Assembly: GCA_946479745.1 (NCBI GenBank)
Contig: CAMLGZ010000003.1
Location: 304,605 to 368,604 of the forward strand
Direction: 5' to 3'
DNA: 64,000 nucleotides
Origin: an uncultured Pseudoxanthomonas sp.
Lineage (GTDB): Bacteria > Pseudomonadota > Gammaproteobacteria > Xanthomonadales > Xanthomonadaceae
The position numbers and the translations under genes were made by a program. The notes under the pieces were generated by a model. That model was not told the DNA's origin, ran no database searches, and was given only the letters and a program-made list of their open reading frames with translations. Below, piece by piece: positions 45,454-55,100 of the stretch (positions are counted from its first letter, which is position 1; every line of letters starts with the position of its first letter).

Positions 45454-48400
45454 TCAATAGTAGCCAGACAGATTCAGGAACCAACCCCGGTTGTCGTACT
45501 CCAGGTCGGTAAGGTCGTCATCGAACTCGGTGAAGTTGAATCCAACGCCGATCTTGAAGTTGTCGCTGATTTTCCGGTCCACGCCCACCAGCCAACCCCG
45601 TTTGTCGCCGCCGTCGGTCACTCCGAGCCAGCGGTATTCCGCCAACGCTTCCCACTTGGCGATCAGGTGGTACCGCACCTGTACCGCTGCGAATTCCACG
45701 TCGCTGTTCAACCAAGGGCCGGTACCGCGGCCAATGCGATAGTCGCCCCGCCGGCTGGCCACCTTGCCCGCCAGTTCCCAACGATCATCGAGTTGGGCGA
45801 TGCCTTCGAAAGACAGAATCTGCGAACGCTGGTCGTAACGGTTGCCGCCTTCCTGTCCCAGGGTGGCCACGTCGTACAAGTAGGTGTACTTGCCGAAGGC
45901 CGACCACCGCGTGTTGTCGTGCGGACGCCACGCGAATCCCACGTTGGCCTCCGCCAATTTCGCGCTCGCCGCCGAGCTCAGATCGTCCTGGGTGTCGGCG
46001 TAGTTGGCGCGCGCGGCGATGCGCCAATCTTCGTTGATCTTGAACAGCAGACGATTGGTGGTGACCCATTGCTCGCGCTGCTCGGCGCCACTGTCCTTGC
46101 GGTACTCCAGCTTGCTGGACCATTGCGTGCGCGGATCGGTCCGGCCGCCGCTGATGCTGTACGCCCTGCGGTCCACGTGTCCCGAACTCGAATCGAGGTC
46201 TCCGTCCATCACGGTAAAGCCCAGGTTCCATCCCGGCGAAGGCGTGAAATCCAGGCCGAAGGTGTGGGCAAGGCCCGCACTTTCGCTGTGCGTGTCCTTC
46301 AAGTACTGGCTCTCGTTGTACACGTTGGTCTGGTTGTTCAGGCGCCAGCGCTGGCCCAGGGTCCAGCCCGATTGCAGGCCGCGGTCGAACAGCGGGTCCC
46401 GCGAAGTGGTGTCCGTGCTGTAACTGTAGGCGCCGTACAACGTATGGTCCGGACCCACGCGCGTTTCCAGATCCAGCTTTCCGCCGTGCCCGCGACTGCC
46501 GCTGCTGATTTCGGCGCCTGCGCTGGAGCGATCCCCGAACAGATAGCGCGCACCCACCGTGGCCAGATTGTTGCGCGCGTAACGCCCTCCATCGTCGTCG
46601 AGGGTGTACTGGCCCACTCCATACAATTCGAGCATTTCGGTAACGTGGTGGCGGTAACTGACCGCGGCCAGCATGCCCACCGTGCTGTCGGCGGCAGTGC
46701 GTTCGTCCACGCGGCGAAGTTCGGCGCCGAAACTCCCGTCGCTTCCGATCCGCCAGTCGGCGGTCAGTTGAGTCTGCTCCAGCGACGCGTCCCCGCGTTC
46801 GGCGTAGGTGTAGCGCCCGAACAGGCTGAGGTTGTCGGTGAAATAGCCCAGGAATTCGGCGCCGTATTCCTCCGTCGCGGTCCCGGTATCGAAGCGCGAG
46901 ACCGAGAATCCGGCATCGACGCTTCGCCACCACGCCGCTACGGTCCATTCCTGCTTCGTCCAGCCCAGCTCTTTCAGATTGACCCGCGCCTCGACCGCGC
47001 GGGCGTCGCCGGATCGCGCGCCTGCCGCTGCGTTGCGTTGGATGAAACTGAGTCCGCCGTTGTCGGAATAGAACAGCGGCGCTGCCGTCGCTTCGCTGCG
47101 GCTGGCCTCCAGTTTCAGATAGGTGCCCCGGCCCGCTTGCAGGGTCAGGTCGGCGCCGCGCAGCAGGTAGTCGTCTCCGCTTCGATTCTCATCGACATAG
47201 GTCGCACCCAACGCCAGGTGCTCGCCGAACCAGTGCCGGCCGCGCAAGCCCATGCTGACATCGTCCGCGTCGAATCCGACCGGCACGTATTCGTAATCCG
47301 CAATCAGCAGCTGTTCGTAGCCGTCCAGCGGAGTATCGCGGCTGAGCGTGCGCACGTTCTCGCGCGTCAGCTGGGCCAGCGGCCGGGTCAACAACAGCCT
47401 GCCCTGCAGCGCATCGATCTCGTAGTCCACGCCCTGGCGCAGATTCACCCGTGCTTCGGTACGGCCGGTAGTGGGATCGCGGACTTCCAGAACCACCTGT
47501 TCCGAACCGCGCAGCACATCGGTATGACGCAGGTAGTACAGACTGCCCCCGGTGCCCAGGAACTCGCTGTGGCCCAGTGCCGTCTGCGCCTCGGAGGCGA
47601 ATGCTTTGAGCAACGAGCGCGGCTCTCCCAAGGCGGTGGCCGGACGCGAGCGCCAGTTCAATGCCGCGCCGTAGAGCGAGCGGTTGTACTGGCCGTATTC
47701 GGTGCCGGTGAAACCGGTGGCGAAATTTCCCCACAACGCCTGGCTCTGGTCCCAATCCACGCGGACGTAGAGCTTGCCCTGGGTATCGACATCGCGATAG
47801 GTATTGGAATCGTCGCCATACACCGGGTAGTACAGATCAGGATCGAGCCGGCGGAAGATGTCCTGCGGATCGGCGTCCAGGAACCCGTCGAACAAATGCT
47901 CGACGTCGCGCTCGCGCGTGTCGGCATGGGCGGTGAGCAGGAACCTGCCGCGTACTTTCCCCTTCAGATAGAACGCCAACCTGCCTTCGCTCAAGAAGCC
48001 GTCTTCGTAGTTCTCGTCTCCGGCCAAAGGTTCGACGTTTCCGCTTACGTCGTTTTGGGAAAGGGTCAGGTCGGCCATCGCCACCAGATAGGTATAGCGG
48101 CCGGTGACGTCCAAGTCTATGGCTCGCTCGACCGTGGCGTTGTCGGAAGTGGCGGCCACCAGATAGCGATGGGTGCCTACCGGCTCCAGGAACTCGGCGG
48201 CGAACTTGCCTTCCTGGTCGACCGGAATGTTCTGGCCGTTGATGCTCAGGCGTGTGCCGGTAGCGATATCCTGGCCCTGCAAGCGGATGCGCGAGCCGTT
48301 CAATGCGATGTTCTGCGTCCGCAGCGCGTTGCGTCCGTAGACCGCATTGCTGATCTGGCGGGACTGCGCCGAGTCCGCGTCCAGCGCCACGCCCAGGGTC

Positions 48401-49158
48401 TTTTGCGCCTGGTCCTGGGCGGACACGGCGTTGCGGGCGAGATCGGCGGGGGTGACCAGCCGCAAACGCTGGGCATGGGTTTCATCGAACGCGTTTTCTG
48501 CTCCGTAAGCGCGAGCCACATACAGCAGCTCATCGCCCAGACGCAGATTGATGCCGGCCGGCAAGACGCCGTCCCAATCGGCGCTGCCGACGATGCCGAT
48601 AGGCACGGGTACCGTCGCCAGCGGAGCGACCAGATCGGTATCGCTACCGCGATAGATGAGCACCTCAAGGCGCTCGATGAATGCCGGATAGTTGCTGTAG
48701 GCATGGAAGCGAACCGGGCCCGCGATGCGGCCTTGCTCGAAGGCGACTACCGAAGCGCCCTGCACGTTGAGCACGGGCACGGCCAATGCCGGATCCTCGG
48801 TCGCCCACACCAGGCCGCCCTGCGGCAGCTCGATGCTGGTTTCCGCGGAGATCACCGCCCGGCCCTCCTCACCGACGCCGCTGGTGCCGCGATTGTCCTG
48901 CACTGCGGCTATCTGCACCCGGCGACTGGCCTGCAATGCGGACTCGTCGTCGCCGGCGCGAGCCGGTCGGGTTTCGCCATAGCTGTGGATACGGAAGATG
49001 AGATCGTCGCCGTTGCGGCAGGCCTCGGGGCCGCAGTCCGGCGCCTGCGCCTTGGGTGTTTCGGCAGACCATGCCGGCACGGCGAGCGGCATCGCCGCCA
49101 GCATCAGGAAAGCCAGAACGATCAATTTCACCGACGACTGCTTTGTGGTCATGATCAT
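45454..49158 (-). CDS. Large outer-membrane beta-barrel protein of the giant-repeat operon
   Basis: The 1234-residue protein has a signal peptide (IVLAFLMLAAMPLAVPAWSA). An Ig/carbohydrate-binding-like N-terminal half (to ~residue 400) contains an NGSRIRLQGQDIATGTRLSI segment. The C-terminal ~800 residues have dense alternating strands and end RGWFLNLSGYY, a BAM-type terminal strand. LDPDLYYPVYGDDSNTYRDV and RQGVDYEIDALQGRLLLTRP are the most distinctive segments; I know them from OM proteins next to OmpA/DUF11 repeat genes but not from any characterised protein. Its ATG overlaps the giant gene stop (ATGA), with AGGAG in front. It is probably the translocation or anchoring partner of the repeat protein. 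Confidence 0.82.
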   Translation of the reverse strand: MIMTTKQSSVKLIVLAFLMLAAMPLAVPAWSAETPKAQAPDCGPEACRNGDDLIFRIHSYGETRPARAGDDESALQASRRVQIAAVQDNRGTSGVGEEGRAVISAETSIELPQGGLVWATEDPALAVPVLNVQGASVVAFEQGRIAGPVRFHAYSNYPAFIERLEVLIYRGSDTDLVAPLATVPVPIGIVGSADWDGVLPAGINLRLGDELLYVARAYGAENAFDETHAQRLRLVTPADLARNAVSAQDQAQKTLGVALDADSAQSRQISNAVYGRNALRTQNIALNGSRIRLQGQDIATGTRLSINGQNIPVDQEGKFAAEFLEPVGTHRYLVAATSDNATVERAIDLDVTGRYTYLVAMADLTLSQNDVSGNVEPLAGDENYEDGFLSEGRLAFYLKGKVRGRFLLTAHADTRERDVEHLFDGFLDADPQDIFRRLDPDLYYPVYGDDSNTYRDVDTQGKLYVRVDWDQSQALWGNFATGFTGTEYGQYNRSLYGAALNWRSRPATALGEPRSLLKAFASEAQTALGHSEFLGTGGSLYYLRHTDVLRGSEQVVLEVRDPTTGRTEARVNLRQGVDYEIDALQGRLLLTRPLAQLTRENVRTLSRDTPLDGYEQLLIADYEYVPVGFDADDVSMGLRGRHWFGEHLALGATYVDENRSGDDYLLRGADLTLQAGRGTYLKLEASRSEATAAPLFYSDNGGLSFIQRNAAAGARSGDARAVEARVNLKELGWTKQEWTVAAWWRSVDAGFSVSRFDTGTATEEYGAEFLGYFTDNLSLFGRYTYAERGDASLEQTQLTADWRIGSDGSFGAELRRVDERTAADSTVGMLAAVSYRHHVTEMLELYGVGQYTLDDDGGRYARNNLATVGARYLFGDRSSAGAEISSGSRGHGGKLDLETRVGPDHTLYGAYSYSTDTTSRDPLFDRGLQSGWTLGQRWRLNNQTNVYNESQYLKDTHSESAGLAHTFGLDFTPSPGWNLGFTVMDGDLDSSSGHVDRRAYSISGGRTDPRTQWSSKLEYRKDSGAEQREQWVTTNRLLFKINEDWRIAARANYADTQDDLSSAASAKLAEANVGFAWRPHDNTRWSAFGKYTYLYDVATLGQEGGNRYDQRSQILSFEGIAQLDDRWELAGKVASRRGDYRIGRGTGPWLNSDVEFAAVQVRYHLIAKWEALAEYRWLGVTDGGDKRGWLVGVDRKISDNFKIGVGFNFTEFDDDLTDLEYDNRGWFLNLSGYY

Positions 49159-52100
49159 TTTCTGGCTCCTGCCGACATCGCCGGGGGCGTAGGGGTTGCG
49201 GACACCACCACGCGCAATCGCTGCCGCACCTGTTCCGAAATCAAGGCGGCGATCGCCCGGAAAACCGCATCGGCCCGTCGTTGGCTGAGCGCGAGGTTGT
49301 GCTCGACACTTCCGCGCATGTCGGCATGGCCGGCGATCTCTATCGTTCCTGTTCCCCGCTGGTTGATGTTCTGGGCAACCTGTTCGATCAGTTTTCGATA
49401 CTGCGGCCGGATCGTCGCGCGGTCGGTATCGAACAGCAGGTCGCCCAGGACGACATTCGAATCCAGAGTGACGAGCGCTTCGGAGCTATCGATCTCGGTA
49501 CGCAGTTCGATGGCCGTCTGCGCAGCGATGGCCGCGTCCAGCTTCTCGTTCAGTGCGGTGCGCACCGCCTGCGCTCTGCGCAGGGCGAGATCTTCGGCGT
49601 CGGCGTGGGCAGTAATCAGCAAGCGGCCGCCCTTGGCCGACTTGATGGGCTCGAGTATTTTCTGGAACAGATCTTCGTACTGCGGATCGATGGTCGCGCG
49701 TCCGGACTCGAAGAACACCTCGCCCAGCTCGACCATGGCCTTGGCGCTTCCACCGCCGATCCTGCCGTCGGGAATCTTCACCCCGAAGTCGAAGCGCACC
49801 GGGATGCCCGGCGTAATGCGGCGAACCCGCGGGTTTTCAGTGGTGAAGGTGCTGCCGGCCGGCAAAGTGGCCGTGTCCACCTTGAGGATGAAATTGCGGC
49901 CGCGGGCCGAAGCGCCTCCGCTGATGCCCACCAGATGGAAACGTCCGTAGGCGTCGGTTTCCATGATCAGGCCTTCCACCGAACCGATGCGAACCCCTGG
50001 CAGTCCTCGCTCGCCCGGCTGCTGCGTGCCGTTTCCATTGAGGTCGTTGAATACGGTGCCGAGGATGAGGCTGTCTTCCAACAGCGGATCCGACTCTATT
50101 TCCACATCGGCCGTGGCCACGTTGCTGATGGCCTCGCCGGCGGCATCCTGCATCACCGCACGATTGGTATGCACACCCGGACCGACGCCGGCACCGATCC
50201 GCAGGTAGTAGACGATGCTCGCGCGGCTGCCCACCGGTATGTCCAGGGCGTCGACGCGCATGGGCCGCGTTGCGACGACCGTGCCCGAATCGTCCAGGTC
50301 GTCCACTTGCACCTGGCCGTCCACCAGCGTGAATCCGGCAGGCGCGGCGTCGAGCAGGGACACGGCGATCGCATCGACTTCGCCTATGTTCTCGGCGGTC
50401 ACCGTATAGCGCACCAGGTCGCCGATACGCGCGGTCCTCTGCCCGGCCTGCTTGGTCAACCTGATCAGCACCGGCGTAGCGAGCACGGTCACGGTAACGG
50501 TCGCCGAGTCGCACACCCGCACCGGCTGGGAAACATCGCAAATGCTGTAGACGAAGCTGTCCGGTCCGGAGTAGCCGGCGCTGGCGGTGTAGGTGCACGC
50601 GCCCTGCGCGCAAACCACGATGCCGTTCGCCGGCGCGGACGAAACCGTCAGCGAAGCCGGATCCAGGGGCGCGCCGGCAGAGGTGTCGTTCGTCAATATG
50701 GCAATGACTACCGGATCGGGCTGTACGGTAGTGGCCTGGTCGTCCACGGCCGTCACCTGGTTGGCCAGGACCACGATGTTTACCGTGGCGGTGGAGCAGC
50801 TGGAGGGCGCCTGGGTTTCGCAGACCGTGTAGTCGAACGTATCGGCGCCGCTGTAGTTGGCGTCGGGCATATAACTGACGACGCCGTTGCCGGCGATGGT
50901 CACGGTGCCGTGCGCCGGATCCGTGGCGGCGGTTATGGTCACCTGCGACGGTTGGACCGGCGCGTTGTTGTACAGATCGTTGCCAAGCACCGGCACGGTC
51001 AGGGCGACGTTCTGGGGGGTGGAACCGGCGTCGTCCACCGCTTCCACCAGGGTGGCGACCACCACGACCGTGGCGATGGCGTTGTCGCAACGGGAGGCAT
51101 CGCCTGCATCGCAGATGCGATAGCCGGCGGTATAGGTTCCGGGCGGGGTTCCGGCGGCGACGTCCAGCGTGCCGTCCGCATTGATCGTGATGGGTCCCAG
51201 CGAGACGGGCGCCAGCAGCACGTTGCCGGAATTGGCGGGCGCGCCGCCCAGGGTGTCGTTGTCCAGCACGTTGATCAGCGCCGTGGCGCCTTGCGCGCCG
51301 CCGACGGGTCCTGCCTGATCATCGACTGCATCGATGACGGCAGCCGATACCGTCACCGTGACCACCGCGCTGTCGCAGTTCACCGGATTGAGGTTTTCGC
51401 AGATGCGGTAGCTGGCGCTGTAACTGCCGCCGGGCGTGCCGGCAGCGACGTCCACGCTGCCATCGGCGTTTATCGTCAGCGGCGAAACGTTGGTCGGGAT
51501 CAGGGTAACCAAAGCCGGCGACAGCGGCGCGCCGTTCAATTGGTCGTTGGTCAGTACGTTTATTACCGCGATAGCGCCGGTGGCGCCGTTGACCGGTCCG
51601 GCTACATCATCGACGGCATCGATGGTGGCCCCGCCGACGGTGACATTGACGATGGCGGTATCGCAGTTGGCCGGGTTGAGGATTTCGCAGATCTGGTAAC
51701 TGGCCGCGTAGCTGCCGGCGGCCGTGTTCGGTGCGACATCGACGGTGCCGTCGCCATTGATGGTGATCGGTCCGCTGTTGGTCGGCGTCAGGATGATCTG
51801 CGCCGGCACCACCGCTGCGCCGTTGAGCGTGTCGTTGGTCAGTACGTTGGTCACCGCCGTGCCGCCGCTGGCTCCGGGAACCGGACCGGCCGTGTCGTTG
51901 ACCGCATCGATGGTGGCGGCCGAGACGCTGACCGTCACCGTGGCGCTGTCGCAGTTGGTCGGGTTGAGGTTCTCGCAGATCTGGTAGCTGGCCGTGTAGC
52001 TGCCGGCGGCCGTGTTCGGTGCGACATCCACCGTGCCGTCCAGGTTGATCGTCAGCGGACCGCTGTTGGCCGGCGTCAGGGTGATCTGCGCCGGCACTAC

Positions 52101-55100
52101 CGCCACGCCGTTGAGCAGATCGTTGCCCAGCACATTGGTCACCGCCGTAGCGCCGCTGGCGCCATTGACCGGACCGGCCAGATCATCGACCGCGTTGATC
52201 GTGGCCGTGCTTACGGTCACCGTCACCGTGGCGGTGTCGCAGTTGGCCGGATTGAGGTTCTCGCAGATCTGGTAGGTCGCCGTATAAGTGCCCACCGGCG
52301 TGCCCGGGGCCACGTCCACCGTGCCGTCCAGGTTGATCGTCAGCGGACCGCTGTTGGTCGGCGTCAGGGTGATCTGCGCCGGCACCACCGCTACGCCGTC
52401 GAGCGTGTCGTTGTTCAACACGTTGGTCACCGCAATCGCGCCGGGTCCTCCATTGACCGGACCGGCGGTATCGTCGGCGGCATTGATCAGCGCCGCTTCC
52501 ACCGCTATCGATACCGTGGCGGTGTCGCAGTTGGCCGGGTTGAGGATTTCGCAGATCTGGTAGCTGGCCGTATACGTGCCGACCGGCGTGCCCGGCGCCA
52601 CGTCCACCGTGCCGTCCGGGTTGATGGTCAGCGGACCGCTGTTGGTCGGCGTCAAAGTGATCTGCGCCGGCACCACCGCCACGCCGTCGAGCGTGTCGTT
52701 GCTCAGTACGTTGATCACCGCCGTTCCACCGGCCGTGCCCGATACCGGACCGGCGGTGTCGTTGACCGCGTCGATCGCCGCCGCAGCCACCACCACCGTC
52801 ACTACCGCACTGTCGCAATTGCCAGGGTTGGATTGCTCGCAGATCTGGTAGGTCAGGCTGTAACTGCCCGCTGGCGTGGCGGGCGCGATATCGACCCGGC
52901 CATTGCTGGTGTTGAGGACGACGCCGGCATTGCCCGGTGGAACAGTGATGCTGAGGACTACATCGACCACGCTGGCAACCGCACCGTTGAGGCTGTCGTT
53001 GGCCAGTACATTGGCCACGGCCGTTCCGCCGGCGTGACCGGCGATCGGCATGCCGCTTGCATCGTCGTCGTTGGCGACGATCACCGCGGCGGCCACGATG
53101 ACGGTCACCGTGGCGGTATCGCAATTGGTGGGATTGAGGTTCTCGCAGATCTGGTAGCTGGCGGTATAAGTGCCGGCCGGTGTATTGGCTGCGACGTCCA
53201 CTGCGCCATTCGGATTGATGGTGATGGGACCGTTGCGGGCCGGGATCAGCGTCACCTGCGCAGGCACCACCGCCACGCCGTTGAGCAGATCGTTGGCCAG
53301 CACATTGATCACCGCAACGCCGCCGGATCCGCCCGTTCCTCCGCTTACGGGTCCTGCGGTGTCGTCGACGGCGTCTATGGAAGCGGCGCCGACGGTGACA
53401 TTGACGATGGCGGTATCGCAGTTGGCCGGGTTGAGGATTTCGCAGATCTGGTAACTGGCCGCGTAGCTGCCGGCGGCCGTGTTCGGTGCGACATCGACGG
53501 TGCCGTCGCCATTGATGGTGATCGGTCCGCTGTTGGTCGGCGTCAGGATGATCTGCGCCGGCACCACCGCTGCGCCGTTGAGCGTGTCGTTGGTCAGTAC
53601 GTTGGTCACCGCCGTGCCGCCGCTGGCTCCGGGAACCGGACCGGCCGTGTCGTTGACCGCATCGATGGTGGCGGCCGAGACGCTGACCGTCACCGTGGCG
53701 CTGTCGCAGTTGGTCGGGTTGAGGTTCTCGCAGATCTGGTAGCTGGCCGTGTAGCTGCCGGCGGCCGTGTTCGGTGCGACATCCACCGTGCCGTCCAGGT
53801 TGATCGTCAGCGGACCGCTGTTGGCCGGCGTCAGGGTGATCTGCGCCGGCACTACCGCCACGCCGTTGAGCAGATCGTTGCCCAGCACATTGGTCACCGC
53901 CGTAGCGCCGCTGGCGCCATTGACCGGACCGGCCAGATCATCGACCGCGTTGATCGTGGCCGTGCTTACGGTCACCGTCACCGTGGCGGTGTCGCAGTTG
54001 GCCGGATTGAGGTTCTCGCAGATCTGGTAGGTCGCCGTATAAGTGCCCACCGGCGTGCCCGGGGCCACGTCCACCGTGCCGTCCAGGTTGATCGTCAGCG
54101 GACCGCTGTTGGTCGGCGTCAGGGTGATCTGCGCCGGCACCACCGCTACGCCGTCGAGCGTGTCGTTGTTCAACACGTTGGTCACCGCAATCGCGCCGGG
54201 TCCTCCATTGACCGGACCGGCGGTATCGTCGGCGGCATTGATCAGCGCCGCTTCCACCGCTATCGATACCGTGGCGGTGTCGCAGTTGGCCGGGTTGAGG
54301 ATTTCGCAGATCTGGTAGCTGGCCGTATACGTGCCGACCGGCGTGCCCGGCGCCACGTCCACCGTGCCGTCCGGGTTGATGGTCAGCGGACCGCTGTTGG
54401 TCGGCGTCAAAGTGATCTGCGCCGGCACCACCGCCACGCCGTCGAGCGTGTCGTTGCTCAGTACGTTGATCACCGCCGTTCCACCGGCCGTGCCCGATAC
54501 CGGACCGGCGGTGTCGTTGACCGCGTCGATCGCCGCCGCAGCCACCACCACCGTCACTACCGCACTGTCGCAATTGCCAGGGTTGGATTGCTCGCAGATC
54601 TGGTAGGTCGCCGTGTAGGTTCCGGCGGGAGTGTTCGGCGCAACGTCCACGCTGCCGCTGGGATTGATCGTCAACGGACCGCCGTTGGTCGGCGTCAGCG
54701 TGACTTGGGAGAGACTTGCCGGACCGCCGTCCACCGTGTCGTTGGACAACACATTGACCACGCCGATGCCGCCGGTGTTTCCGTTCAACGGTCCAGCGTT
54801 GTCGTCGACCGCCTGGATGACTGCGGGCGACACGACCAGGGTCACCAACGCCGTATCGCAGTTGGTCGGGTTGCTCCGCTCGCAGATGCGGTAGGTCAGC
54901 GTGTACGTCGCCGCGGGCGTGCCGGGTGCAACCGTTACCTGTCCATTGCCGGTGTTGAGCGATACGCCCGGGTCGCTGGCCGGGCTGACCAAACTCAGAT
55001 CCACACCGGCGAGCGTAGCCACCGAACCATTGAGGTTGTCGTTGGCCAGCACGTTGGCCACCGCGATTCCTCCGGCAAGTCCAGGTACTGGACTCGCACT

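Noticed and set aside
45667..49950. 1427-codon plus-strand frame opposite the barrel gene
   Set aside because: It spans two genes on the other strand, with composition (His/Val/Gly/Arg-rich) typical of an antisense shadow.
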